From Orientallactaga sibirica (taxonomy: Eukaryota > Chordata > Mammalia > Rodentia > Dipodidae): a stretch of 64,000 nucleotides of DNA. The first letter of the stretch is position 1. The number at the start of each line of letters is the position of its first letter. Positions 44,459 to 55,197 of the stretch are shown in pieces. The notes below the pieces were generated by a model, which saw only the letters and a program-made list of their open reading frames with translations, did no database searches and had not been told where the DNA came from. Made by a program: the position numbers and the translations under genes. Where the stretch lies: NCBI GenBank assembly GCA_036365145.1, contig JAEOAD010000005.1:7421001-7485000 (forward strand), written 5' to 3'.

Positions 44459-45044
44459 TTTTTTCTTTTTTAGCTTCTTTCCATTACTAAAAATCATGCT
44501 TGCTTTGTGTCTTTGAAGTCAGGCATTAAGAGGTACAAAAATGAATAAGAAAGGTTCCGCAGGCTTCTGTCAAAGCACTTAATTACCCACCTGAGGTAAA
44601 AGGTGAGACCCTGTTGCTGAATACACCACATGCTGCCAATGTTCAGAGGTCTGGCTAGAATCTGGATGGAAGCCAGTTCCCAGATGGTTAGCTGCTATAG
44701 TGCTGGAAAGCACTAGATGAACTGCTGGGAGGGGAGAAATGGCCAACAAGCAAGCAGGGGACACTGCTATGCGAAATCAACCAGCCTGACAAGAGGAACA
44801 CTCCCGTGCAATGGTGGCACCCAGCCTAGGTGGGTAACCAATGGTTCTCTGATTGGCTAAGAGATCTGCTCAGTGGAAAGGAATCCATAGCTGGAACTGA
44901 AAACCAAATCAGAAAGGTCTTTGACATTAAGGAAATCAATAGGCCGGTTGTGGAGAGAGAGTGTTGAAAGATCATGTCGAAATTACTATGGAGACTTTTC
45001 TGATATAACTATACTTACCTGGCAGGGGAGATACCATGATCACA
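44459..45044. other. Single-copy DNA, no feature seen
   Basis: No recognised feature. Confidence 0.35.
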
Positions 45045-45055
45045 AAGTATGTGTA

Positions 45056-45516
45056 GCCCGGCCTGGTGGTGCACGCCTTTAATTCCAGTACTTGGGAGGC
45101 AGAAGTAGGAGGATCCCCATGAGTTTGAAGCCACCATGAGACTACATAGTTAATTCCAGATCAACCTGGGCCAGAGTAAGACCCTACTTCAAAAAAGCCA
45201 TACAAGGGGCTGGAGAGATGGCTTAGTGGTTAAACGCTTGCCTGTGAAGCCTAAGGATCCCAGTTTGAGGCATGATTCTCCAGGACCCACGTAAGCCAGA
45301 TGCATAAGGGGGCGCATGCATCTGGAGTTCGTTTGTAGTGGCTAGAGGCCCTGGCGCACCCATTCTCTCTCTCTCTCTTTTTTTTTTCTCTCTCTCTCTC
45401 TACCTGCCTATTTCTGTATCTCTCTCTCTCAAATTAATAAATAAATAAAAATAAAATATTAAAAAAGCCTTTATTGTCATTTGTTAAAAAAAAGCCATAC
45501 AAAAAAAATTTTTTTT
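45056..45516 (+). repeat. B1-like SINE, plus, split by a B2-like SINE in its tail
   Basis: gcccggcctggtggtgcacg to agaccctacttcaaaaaagc, resuming at 45503. TSD aagtatgtgta at 45045-45055 and 45517-45527. Confidence 0.9.
45206..45487 (+). repeat. B2-like SINE nested in the B1 tail, plus
   Basis: TSD aaaaaagccatacaa at 45191-45205 and 45488-45502. The 3' end carries an extra cctttattgtcatttgtt after the usual A/T tail. Confidence 0.95.
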
Positions 45517-45734
45517 AAGTATGTGTAAAATTATAAATGGCATGAAAATACAAAATGTTTGGGGTTAAACTGTGTCTTTTGAAATTCTCATGTTAGAGCT
45601 CCAACTCTCAGAACTTTCAAAATGTGACTATATTTGCAGAGAGGGGTTTTTAAAGTGGAGATGAGGTCAAGATGAGGTCATTGGAGATGGTCCACCTGCA
45701 GCCGACTGTCACCCTTATCAAAAGAGAAAATATG

Positions 45735-46291
45735 GGAACTAGAGAGATAGCTCAGTCAGACAGTGTGTGGTTTGCAAGCATGAGGACCTTAGTTTGATTC
45801 CTAGAATCTATAATTTCAGAAAAAAAAAAAGGACAGGTATGGTGGTATGCATGTGTGATTCCAGCCTGGGCAGGTGGAGACAGGCAGATCCCTGGGGTTG
45901 CAGGCCAGCCAATCTAGTCTCCTTGGCAGGTTCCAGGACAGTGAAAGACCCTGTATAAAATTATTATTATTGTTATTATTATTATTATCATTATTATTAT
46001 TGGTCTCACTCTAGCCCAGGCTGACCTGGAATTCCCTATGCAGTCTCAGGGTGGCCTTGAACTCATGGCGATCGTCCTACCTCTGCCTCCCAAGTGCTGG
46101 GATTCAAGGTGTGTGACACCATGTCTGGTTTCCCTGTCTAAAATTATAATAATAAAAGTAACTAATAATGATAATAATAATGACAGCACTTGAGGAACAA
46201 CTTGAGGTTGTCCTCTGGTCTCTACATGCACATATACACATGTGTAGTGGCACACACACATGCATGCACACACATGAACACACACACATTC
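45735..46291 (+). repeat. RSINE1/B4-type SINE inside the MLT1, plus
   Basis: TSD aaagagaaaatatg (45721-45734) and aaagagaaactatg (46292-46305). Head agagagatagctcagtcaga and tail tcctctggtctctacatgc plus CA-rich end. It is itself split by a B1. Confidence 0.9.
45965..46131 (-). repeat. B1-like SINE inside the RSINE1, minus
   Basis: TSD ccctgtataaaattat (45949-45964) and ccctgtctaaaattat (46132-46147). The tail is (ATT)n. Confidence 0.95.
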
Positions 46292-46606
46292 AAAGAGAAA
46301 CTATGAATGTGCAGAAAAAAACCAAGTGTGCAAAGTGCACACACAAGCAAGCAGTGTGAGGACACAGTGAGAAGGCAGCCGTGTGCAAACTGAGGAGAGA
46401 AGCCTCAGGAGAAACCAAACCTGCTGACACTTTGACCTTGAAACCCAAGCGTCTGAACTGATGAGAAAATTAATTCTGTTATTTAAGCCACCCAGTCTGT
46501 GATATTTTGTAGTGGTAATCTTACCAAACTAGTATAGAGAGTCAGAAAGAAATGTTCCAAGAAAAGTTACCACCCCATGGTTGGGAAGAAAGAAAAGTAT
46601 ATTCTA

Positions 46607-46824
46607 AGCTGGGCATGGTGGCACACACCTTTAATCCCAGCACTCGGGAGGCAGAGGTAGGAGGATAGCTATGGGTTCGAGGCCACCCTGAGACTACATG
46701 GTGAATTCCAGGTCAGCCTGGACTAGCATGAGACCCTACCTTGAAAAACCAACAAAAGAAAGAAGAAGAAGGAGGAGGAGGAGGAGGAGGAGGAGGAGGA
46801 GGAGGAGGAGGAAGAAGGAGAAAA
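46607..46824 (+). repeat. B1-like SINE, plus, with (AGG)n tail
   Basis: Perfect 16-bp TSD agaaaagtatattcta at 46591-46606 and 46825-46840. The A tail has become (AAG)n/(AGG)n over about 65 bp. Confidence 0.95.
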
Positions 46825-46846
46825 AGAAAAGTATATTCTAGCCAAA

Positions 46847-46996
46847 GTGTGCACCAGGGATTCTAGCCACTGCGAACAAACTCCAGAAGCCCGTGCCCCT
46901 TTGTGCATCTGGCTCTACACGGGTATTGAGGAGACAACCTGGGTTGTTAGGCTTTTCAGGAAGCGCCTTAACCTCTGAGTCATCTGTCCAGCCCGG
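46847..46996 (-). repeat. B2-like SINE, minus, truncated
   Basis: gtgtgcaccagggattctag, tgtgcatctggctctacacg and catctgtccagccc; the TC tract is lost. Confidence 0.85.
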
Positions 46997-47034
46997 AAAT
47001 GCATTTTCATAGAGTATTAATAGGACCTCGATGC

Positions 47035-47446
47035 CCATCAGGGATTCACACGTTGAAAACTTAGTCTTCGGGATGTTGGAAGATGCTTTGAAAGCCAGCA
47101 AGTTCCGAGGTGGAGCTCAGCGGAGGGCGGTTAGCTCGCTGGAAACATGACCTCGGAGGAATTAGTAGTTCTCATGACATCTGGCTTAGCTCTCCTAGAG
47201 AGGATATTACAAAAGACAAGGCTCCCATTTCAGTCTCCTGGTTCCTTGTCTCTCTCTCTCTCTGGCTTCTTTTTTCACCATGTAATCCCTCCCTTCCATG
47301 TATACATCCATCATGTTGTTATCTACCATGGGGTGACGCAGCCAGGAGGTCCTGACCAGAGTTGGCTCCATGTTGGTCACACTTTCAGCCTCTGAAACTA
47401 TGATCTCAAAATGCCTCATTTCTTTATAAAGTCCCCAGCCTCGGGT

Positions 47447-47488
<42 letters not shown>

Positions 47489-47525
47489 ATTTTCTTATAG
47501 CAGTGGGAAATGAATTAATAATACT
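47035..47525 (+). repeat. MST-type MaLR LTR with (TC)n expansion
   Basis: cacacgttgaaaacttagtc at the left; catttctttataaagtcccc, agcctcgggtatattc and ttatagcagtgggaaatgaa at the right. A (TC)18-like tract lies inside at 47449-47485. Confidence 0.65.
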
Positions 47526-47861
47526 GGTGCCAAGCTCGGAGCAGTTAAGACAACGCAGTCACATGCAGTTAGAGGAGACAAAGGTGGGAAGTTTACTCAA
47601 ACCTCCACTGAGTTACTTTATAACCAGTAGTATGCTGGTAAGTATCTGACAACCCCTCTGTGGAGAATATCCCTGGTTTACAGCCTTCACCAGGTCCGGT
47701 GGCGCAAATGCCCTCACTGTGGATGATCACAAGCTTCCATCATGACTCACTAAGCGTGGAAGTAGGCAGAGATGCAGTTACCCACTACTCTCGGAGCTCC
47801 ACCACAATAGCTACAGCACACTAAACAGCCTCAAGTGTACAGACAATTTATTTGTGTATTT

Positions 47862-47990
47862 TTGGTCTTTTTTTCTCTTTAAACAGGGTCTTACTGTAGC
47901 CCAGGCTGGCCTCCAGCACATGGGATTTCTCCCAGTCCTACCTTGCTTCCCAAGTGCTAGGACTAAAGGTGTGAGCTGTCATGGTTAGCT
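47862..47990 (-). repeat. Old B1-like SINE, minus
   Basis: cagggtcttactgtagccca and caagtgctaggactaaaggt. Confidence 0.75.
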
Positions 47991-48076
47991 TACACAGGTA
48001 ATTTGTAAAGTGCACTAGAACAATTTGAAAATAATGAGGTTTCAGTATTTATTGCCATTTGTTTTAATAGAATGAT

Positions 48077-48229
48077 TTTTTTTTTAGTTTTTTGGTGTAG
48101 GGTCTCACCCTAGCCAAGGCTGACCTGGAATTCACTCTGTGATCGCAGGGTGGCCTGGAACTCACGGCAATCCTCCTACCTCTGCCTCCCGAGTGCTGGG
48201 ATTAAAGGCGTGCGCCACCACGCCCAGCA
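48077..48229 (-). repeat. B1-like SINE, minus
   Basis: ggtgtagggtctcaccctag to gcgtgcgccaccacgcccag. Flanks share ttaatagaatga. Confidence 0.95.
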
Positions 48230-48272
48230 TTAATAGAATGAATTTAATTGTAAGTGTATGTAACTTAATTTT

Positions 48273-48518
48273 TTATTATTTTATTTATTTTTGGAGAGAG
48301 AAACAGAGAGGGAGAGGAAGTCAGATAGAGATGGGTGTGCCAGCAGCCTCTCAGCTGCTGTGAATGAAATCCAGATGTGTGCACCCCCTTGTGGGCAAGT
48401 GCGGCATTGCGCCCTTGCATCACTTTGCATCTGGCTAAACAAGGGATCTGGAGATTGGAACCAGCGTTCTTAGGCTTAGGAGGCAGGCGCCTTAACCACT
48501 AAACCATCTCTCCAGCCC
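48273..48518 (-). repeat. B2-like SINE, minus, longer 'cagctgctg' subfamily
   Basis: TSD tgtaacttaatttt at 48259-48272 and 48519-48532. The body includes agtgcggcattgcgcccttg + catcactttgcatctggcta, absent from the common subfamily. Confidence 0.95.
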
Positions 48519-48689
48519 TGTAACTTAATTTTGAATAATGACTGGCTCACAAAATCCCTGCTCCCATAGGTTGGTAATCACATATCCTGTTTACAAATAC
48601 TATTTTATTATTCTTGCCCATGAGGGGTTAGATTGGTTAGGATTCAAAATAATGCACAGAAAAGTTGACATTCAGTTGACCTCTTTGTC

Positions 48690-48695
48690 TTCTCT

Positions 48696-48739
<44 letters not shown>

Positions 48740-48740
48740 A
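48690..48740. repeat. (TC)n(AC)n microsatellite
   Basis: Adjacent TC and AC dinucleotide runs. Confidence 0.95.
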
Positions 48741-49077
48741 AGATTGTGGGAATCAAAAGAAGAAGAGTCTGGCTTCAGTGCTGGGTAGAGCACAACAGAG
48801 GAGGTGAGATTAACTTTAACCTTCAAGATGAGAGTTTTGGAATGCAGAAGGAAGATAAGAAAAAGCAGGGCTTCAAAGAGGGAGGGCACAAGGCCATTGT
48901 GAACCAGAGAGCAGGTTGGATGGGGAATTTTTTTTTACTAGGTGCCCTACATGGTCTCAGCTTGTTCGTGAGAGATGAGGAGGTTTGCGTATTTACCCTG
49001 ATAAACATATGGGTTGACTAGTGTTTATCTCGACAGCCAGAGCATCACAACCTTCTGGGTGTAGAAAAGAGAATAGA
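48741..49077. other. Single-copy DNA, no feature seen
   Basis: No recognised feature. Confidence 0.3.
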
Positions 49078-49078
49078 A

Positions 49079-49330
49079 AGGGCTGGAAAAATCTCTGATT
49101 AGTTAAGGCACTTGCTTGTGAAGATTAAGGACCCAGGTTCGGCTCCCCAGAACCCACATAAGCCAGTTGCACAAGGTGACTCATGTGCGCAACATGCAAA
49201 CAAAGATGGCGCACACATCTGGAGTTTGTTTGCAGTGGCTGGAGGCCCTGGTGCACCCATTCTTTCTCTCCCTCTCCTCTCTCTCTCTCTCTATTTCTCT
49301 CTGCTTAAAAAATACATTTTTAAAAAAATC
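49079..49330 (+). repeat. B2-like SINE, plus, with internal insertion
   Basis: gggctggaaaaatctctgat head. An extra gtgcgcaacatgcaaacaaa piece sits between the caaggtg and catctgg parts. Confidence 0.85.
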
Positions 49331-49344
49331 TTAAAAATCATGAA

Positions 49345-49580
49345 TTGTCTGTAAAGCCAAAGGACCTAGGTTTGATTCCCTAGGACCCACGTAAGCCAGA
49401 TGCACAAGGTGGTGCATGCTTCTGGAGTTTGTTTGCAGCAGCTGGATGCCCTGGCGTGCCCATTCTTTCTCTATCTGCCTCCCCCCCTCTCTCTCTGCCT
49501 TCTTCTCTCTAAAATAAATAAATAAAAGTGAACCAGGTTTGAAGCCAACCTGGGCTACATGAGACCCTGTCTCAAAACAA
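49345..49580 (+). repeat. B2-like SINE, plus, 5'-truncated, plus B1/B4 3' scrap
   Basis: Begins at gtaaagccaaaggacctagg with no A-box and ends taaaataaataaataaaa. At 49533-49580 gaagccaacctgggctacat + gagaccctgtctcaaaac is the 3' part of another SINE. Confidence 0.8.
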
Positions 49581-51262
49581 ACGTACAAATAGAAAAGCGA
49601 ACCAAGAACATTTTCCTGAGGCCCTTACGTCTCCCAGGTGACTTTCTCACGCTTAGCGCCAGCTGGCTTTGAGGCTGACTTAACCTGGAACGACCTGCCT
49701 CTTGCCTCTCCCCCTACAAGCACTCTGGTCTCTTCCTGACTACGGAACAACGGCCATGAGGCTTGAGCCTGTCTCGGGGCCTTGGGACCTGTGCTTCCTT
49801 TAGCAGGAGGCAGTTCCTCATGCTCCAGTCATCCCTACGCACTCTGCATGGCTGTTTTGCCTCCTCGCTGCGGGCTCAGCACAGGTATGTTGTCCCACCA
49901 GTCCACCCAACCTTCCCCTGGCCCTGATGAGACAGCTCTACAATTCCAACTGCTTTGAGTCCCAGCACTTACCATTCATTGAAATGACCCATAGTCTGCT
50001 TTCTTCAGGGATGAGCCAAGTGTGACATGTGGGCCAAATGCAGCATTGGCTGTTGCTGAAATGCAGTGTTTCTGGGACAAACCACTTCTAATTACGTACA
50101 GATCATCCGTCCGTGGGTTTGTGGGGCAGCCACAAAGTTGAGCACAGTAGTTTCAACAGAGAACTTAGGGTCTACAGGGCTGAAATAATTACTTCTATCC
50201 TTTCAGAAAAGGATTTGCAACTTATCATGTCTGCATCTCATTGACTTCTCTTAGAAAGCCCGGTTCTTGAGGGAAGGCGGGGGTCTGTTTTCTTTCTTAC
50301 TGTGCCCCCAGCACCCAGAAGGATCCCTGTTGCTGTTGTGCAAATGAGAGCAATAATGAAGGGTGATCATCTTGCTTACCAAATCCTCAAGTGAGAGAAA
50401 CTTGGCCAAGCTGGATCTTACCACCACCACCACTATGGGACCCCTAAGGGTAAAGTGGATGAGCAGGCGTTAATGTCGTGCTGGGCCATGCGTTCAATGC
50501 TTGGTTCACACTGTAATATTTAATGCCGGCATCTACCCACCGAGGCAGGCTTCCTACTACCATGTCATACATGAGGAAATGGAGACCCACGGAATCCAAG
50601 TAATTGCCCCCAAATCCTACTTGGTCAGTGGTTTCTACAACCTTTGCTCTTTCTTCTGTGCCAGGCACCCCTGAAAGGACATGATCTTCAGTGTAAGAGA
50701 GATCCAGTCACCGGTGGAAGTTCCAGGCCTGCACTGGAGTCCCTGGTGGTCTGAGTATGAGGAGGAGAAATCCTATCTCATTTCGTGGGCACGAGGGTCA
50801 TATGAGATGGACGAGGTACATACCTAACGCAAGGTTCAGAAGTGTCAGCTCCTTCTCCCTTCCTCTGGCCTGGGAGTGGGGGCAGGGTGTGTGGAGAAGC
50901 AGCTGGGCGACAGCCCTCCCCAGGGTGAGAAACCAGCACGGCCCCTCCCCCGCAGCACTGTCCTCTTTGCCCCTGGCCACTTCCCTTGGCTGGGAACAAT
51001 CCCAGGGCCTCCACTGCTTTCCTTTGAGACACAGAGTTCTATTTAGACCCCTTGTGCCTCCACTTTTCCCATACCAGGCATCCTTTTGGGTCAGTACCTG
51101 GAGATGGAGAACTTAAACAGAAAACTATCCCACGGGTGTGTGAAGAAGAGAATCAGCCAACAGGAAGTCCTTGAGAGTCTTGAGGGAATTTTAATGTTAA
51201 GAATACAATAATTTTCATGTTGACAGAAAAGACCATTTGGTAGGGAGTGTAGGGAGAGAGAC

Positions 51263-51266
<4 letters not shown>
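49581..51266. other. Quiet single-copy stretch
   Basis: About 1.7 kb. A MIR-like reversed core lies at about 50515-50640 (acatgaggaaatggagaccc and ttggtcagtggtttc). Otherwise nothing recognised. Confidence 0.4.
50515..50640 (-). repeat. MIR fragment, minus
   Basis: acatgaggaaatggagaccc followed by caagtaattgcccccaaatc matches the reversed MIR core. Confidence 0.55.

Positions 51267-51302
<36 letters not shown>
51267..51302. repeat. (AC)n microsatellite
   Basis: About 17 AC units. Confidence 0.95.
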
Positions 51303-51304
<2 letters not shown>

Positions 51305-51354
51305 GTTGGGAATTAGGCATTGAGCTCTGTGAATTAAACAAGAAAGCCAACCCT

Positions 51355-51570
51355 GGGCTGAAGAGATTGCTTAGCCGTTAAGGTGCATGCCTGTGGAGCC
51401 TAAGGACCTAGGTTCGACTCCCCAGAACTCACATAAGCCAGATGCACAGGTGGTTCATGTATTTTGGAGTTCATTTGCAGTGGCTAGAGGCCCTGGCGTG
51501 TCCATTCTCTCTCTCTCTCTTTAATATATAAATAAAGATAAAATAAAATAAAATAAAATAAAATAAAAAG
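51355..51570 (+). repeat. B2-like SINE, plus, with (AAAAT)n tail
   Basis: gggctgaagagattgcttag head and a pentanucleotide aaaat tail of about six units. Confidence 0.9.
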
Positions 51571-51762
51571 AAACCCAACACTACATAGGTAACAGGGGAA
51601 TGAATTTATGAGCTCCGGGATATGGGGTAGCTGGTACAATCAGAAAGCCTCCCTCCTCCAGGTCTCTGGAATTTGATAGCACCTCTGGCACCATCACTAG
51701 GAATTCAATCTGAAACGCTCCCTGCAGGCTTATGTTTTCATTGCTTGTTTCCCAGTTTGAGG

Positions 51763-51770
<8 letters not shown>

Positions 51771-51793
<23 letters not shown>

Positions 51794-51935
51794 GTTTTCT
51801 TGAGGTAAGGTCTCATTCTAGCCCAGGCTGATGTGGAATTCATTATGTAGTCTCAGAATGGCCTTGAACTCATAACGATCCTCCTACCTCTGCCTCCCAA
51901 GTGCTGGGATTAAAGACTTGCGCCACCACGCCTGG
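51771..51935 (-). repeat. B1-like SINE, minus, with (ATT)n
   Basis: TSD tttgaggcattatt / tttgtggcattatt at 51757-51770 and 51936-51949. Confidence 0.95.
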
Positions 51936-52212
51936 TTTGTGGCATTATTTTGAAGGTTGTGGAGAGTGTGGGATGTGGGACCTGGCTGGCAAAAGTAGGA
52001 TACTGTGGGTGGGACTTTGAGACTTCAACTCACCCCAGGTTCCAGTGTGAGCTATCTGCTCTCTGGTCCATGGGAACAAACTGCGCCTCACAATTCCGCT
52101 CCCCTGGATGGAGCTACTTCCCCATCCTGTCCCGATTTGCGATGAACCAGAATCCATCTTACCTCCCCTGTGCTGTTTCTATCACGTATTCTGGTTGCAG
52201 GAATGTAAAAGT

Positions 52213-52350
52213 AAGGGCTGGAGAAATGGCTCAACAGTTAAGGCGCATGCAAAGCCTAACAACATGAGTTCAGTTCCCCAGCACTCACGTAAAGCCAGAT
52301 GCGCAAAGTGGGGCCTGAATCTGGTGTGCGTTTGCAGCAGCTGGAGGATG
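52213..52350 (+). repeat. B2-like SINE, plus, 3'-truncated
   Basis: gggctggagaaatggctcaa head with a small deletion before gcatgcaaagcctaac; the TC tract is missing. Confidence 0.85.
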
Positions 52351-52429
52351 CAAAAGTAACTAATGCTTACCTACGCTCCGACATGCTGAAAAAGATGGCA
52401 GGCATCCCTTAAAGTGCATGGATACCGGG

Positions 52430-52690
52430 TCTGGGGAGATGGTTCAGTGGTTCAACAATTGCTCACAAAGCCTACAGCCCAGAGTCAATTCCCCAGCCAC
52501 CAGTATAAAGCCAGATAGGCATTCATACGCAGCCGCAAGTGACCATCGCATGCACACACACACACACATGCAGATATCTATGTTCATCTATGTCCCCAGC
52601 CACCAGTATAAAGCCAGAAATGACAGGCATTCACACACAACACAGATATCTATGTTCATCTATGTCCAAAATGACAGGCATTCTACACAA
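52430..52690 (+). repeat. B2-like SINE head with local tandem duplications
   Basis: gtctggggagatggttcagt leads to ccccagccaccagtataaag, which recurs at 52594. cagatatctatgttcatcta also recurs, with CA-rich DNA between. Confidence 0.75.
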
Positions 52691-52936
52691 CACCTACGTA
52701 GTATTCCTCAAACTCTCATGATTATTGGAATAAAGTCTGGTAGAGACCAAAGCAGCCAAGAAGAATAGAAAAGAAAATGTACTGTGGGATTCTGGAACAG
52801 AAAAAGGACATTTTTGGGAAAACTACTAAAATCTGAATAAAGTCTTGAAGAGCTTAGTTCACAACAATGTGCCAGTGCTGGCTTCTTCTTGGGATAAATA
52901 TGCCACGTTACAATAGCATGTCAATGTGATAAAGGG

Positions 52937-53149
52937 AATCTCAGGCTAAGGAGATGCTCAGTGGTTAAAGCACTTGTCCAATGCAAAAGCCAGAAGCTGA
53001 GACAGACTACCATCATCCCACAATCCCAGATGGAAGGTGCACACAGAATTTCCCAGATGCCCATGGACCAGCCAGACTGGTGAATGTGTGCACACGACAC
53101 CATGAACACTAGAGAACCTGCCTCAAGAGGAGGAACACTGTCTTCTGAG

Positions 53150-53195
<46 letters not shown>

Positions 53196-53325
53196 AAGAA
53201 ACAAAAATAATAATAAACCGAGGTGGAGAGGGACTGAGAAGACACAGCATCAACCTCTGTGCACATGTGTCTGCTCACCCATGTATGAACATGCATATGC
53301 ATGTGCACACACGTATAAAAATACA
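52937..53325 (+). repeat. RSINE1/B4-type SINE, plus, with (AC)n
   Basis: caggctaaggagatgctcag head, tcccacaatcccagatggaa middle, catcaacctctgtgcacatg tail. An (AC)20 run lies at 53153-53192. Confidence 0.65.
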
Positions 53326-53440
53326 TTAAAAATGATCAGGACACATAGACCCCAGGGGTGTGCGCATGCAGGGAAACACCTCGTGCATGGTAAGAAGGGT
53401 GACACATCTGAGCCTCTGCTGTATAGAATGCCACAGTCAG

Positions 53441-53904
53441 TGTTGGGTCCCCACTTGGGCCAGCCCAGGAGGGGATGCAGGGTCTCCACCTGGCAGGGGG
53501 TGAGAGGCACAGAGTCAAGACACAGGCACTGGGAGTTGGGTGGAAGCAGGCAGAGGGCCAGCTGCTGCAAACTGGTTTATTCAGGGAAATGCAGGGGTTT
53601 TTAAGGGTTTGGGGGGCCAGTCGTTGTATGGGGTGGTTCCCTTCTTGTGACCAATGACAGCTTGTCTCCAGGCAGGGTAGTTCCCTTCTTGGGACAAATG
53701 ACAGCCTGTCTCTGGGCAGGGTGGATCCCTTCTTGGGACCAATGACAGCTTGTCTCCAGGCAGATCAGGTTGTGCGGGGTCATGGGGCTGTAGCTGTTGT
53801 CACACCAGGCATGTGTAGAATGTCCCGTCCACAGAAGCCACTTCCTGGTTCCTCCTAGCAGGTGGCCTGGATAGGGCCCCACCTGCACTGTGCCATACAA
53901 CTCA
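53441..53904 (-). mobile_element. Probable solo retroviral LTR, minus, with triplicated U3 repeat
   Basis: Read on the minus strand it starts TG, carries three 44-bp direct repeats each with an ATTGG (inverted CCAAT) motif, then a cttaaaaacccctgc TATA-like box, a gaataaacc polyadenylation signal and a U5 ending ggggacccaaca. Flanks share gtca. No internal viral genes are adjacent, so this is a solo LTR. The 4-bp flank match would suit a class I element, but this is tentative. Confidence 0.6.
53631..53762. repeat. Three 44-bp direct repeats within the LTR
   Basis: Units at 53631-53674, 53675-53718 and 53719-53762, each with ttcttg, gaccaatgacag or near variant, and gtctc. They occupy the U3 position, where retroviral enhancers are often tandemly repeated. 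Confidence 0.85.
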
Positions 53905-54074
53905 GTCATCCAGACAAGAGGAGTTCAAAAGGAAGGCACCAGCGGAGGGCCCAGGATCCACATCCAAGATGGCACGGGGAGCACTGCTTCCTTTCCAGGG
54001 AATGAGCTCTGTGCTCACATGGTAGATGAAGAGGGGAAGAAAACTGCTCTTTCAAGACTCGTTTTTTGCTTTTT

Positions 54075-54252
54075 ACTTTTATTGATTTATTTGAGAGCAA
54101 ATATGGGCATGCCAGGTCTTTGGCCGCTGCAAATGAACTCCAGATGCATGCGCCATCTTGTGCATCTGGCTTACGTGGGTCCTGGGGAACTGAACGTGTG
54201 TTCTTTGGCTTTTCAGGCAAGTGCCTTAACCGCTGAGCCATCTCTCCAGCCC
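54075..54252 (-). repeat. B2-like SINE, minus
   Basis: atgccaggtctttggccgct, tgtgcatctggcttacgtgg and tgagccatctctccagccc. Flanks share tcaagactc. Confidence 0.9.
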
Positions 54253-54459
54253 TCAAGACTCTTTTTAAGGGTCCTAAGCTCATCTATGAAGACTGTACCT
54301 TGTGGTTAAATCATCTCCTAAAGGTAGAACTTGCAGGTCAATTTCAATGTTTGAATTTGGGAAAACATCAGACCATAACAGTGGCCATCTATGGGCCACT
54401 ATGTGTATGTATATATCCTGGCTTTACAAACATCAGTACATGTGTGTGTTTATGTATGA

Positions 54460-54784
54460 GTGGGTGTGTTAATAAGCTTTTTCTTGCTGTGAAAATTCCC
54501 AAGGAAACAACGTAGGAAGGATTTATTTCGGGTCATGGTTTCAGAGGTTTCAGCTCATGGTCACCATTATTTTGAGCTTGAAGTGAAGCAGAATATCATG
54601 TCATGGGTAGCAGAGCATGGTAGAACAAAGAGCCTCACCTTGTGGTCAACAGAAAACAGAAAGACAGGAGAGAGAGAGACCCAAGGATATGCCACCACTA
54701 ACTTACTTCATTCAGCCAGACTGCACCAAATACAGTTTCTAACATCTCCCAAGCCTTCAACACACGAACCTCTGGAAGACCTTT
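54460..54784 (-). repeat. MaLR/ERVL-like LTR fragment, minus
   Basis: gggtcatggtttcagaggtt + tcagctcatggtcac is a common rodent LTR segment read in reverse. The rest is decayed. Confidence 0.45.
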
Positions 54785-55106
54785 TAGTTTCAAATCAAAT
54801 GTCCCCCATAGACTCATTGTTTGAATCTTTAACCTCCAGTTGATTGCACTGTCTGGGAAGGTTGTAGAACCTTTAAGAGGTAAGGTGCTGGTGGAAGTGT
54901 GTCACCAAGGCTGGGCAGTGAAGTATCACAGCCTAGTCCCACTTGCTCTCTCTCTATTTTCTCGGTGCCAATGTGAAGATTTGATGGTGGCTGCCTGCTC
55001 CTGCAGTGCTGTCCTGGTTGTGATGAAAATCCCCCTCAGAAATTCCCCTTTTCTAGCCTGTTTCTGAGAGGGTAATTTTGCCAGTAACAAGAAAATAACT
55101 GATACA
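54785..55106 (+). repeat. MaLR-type LTR, plus, decayed
   Basis: caaatgtcccccatagactc, ggtgctggtggaagtgtgtc and tttgccagtaacaagaaa resemble ORR1/MT LTRs in plus orientation. Confidence 0.55.
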
Positions 55107-55195
55107 AACTATGTATGTACAGATAGATATATAAAGTATATAGATATAGATGCTATAGATATAGATAGATATATGTGACTGACATGATTATTGAG
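55107..55195. repeat. (GATA)n-like microsatellite
   Basis: acagatagatatataaagta and tagatatagatagatatatg. Confidence 0.8.
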
Positions 55196-55197
55196 GC

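Larger units (their letters stand above)
45561..46533 (+). repeat. MLT1-like LTR, split by nested SINEs
   Basis: Left part: gttaaactgtgtcttttgaa, aaaatgtgactatatttgca and gatgaggtcattggagatgg. Right part: ttaagccacccagtctgtga and ccaaactagta. These are the two ends of the pan-mammalian MLT1 LTR. Confidence 0.85.

Noticed and set aside
53441..53904. Flanking DNA as a full provirus with viral genes
   Set aside because: No second LTR and no retroviral coding sequence adjacent; it is called as a solo LTR.
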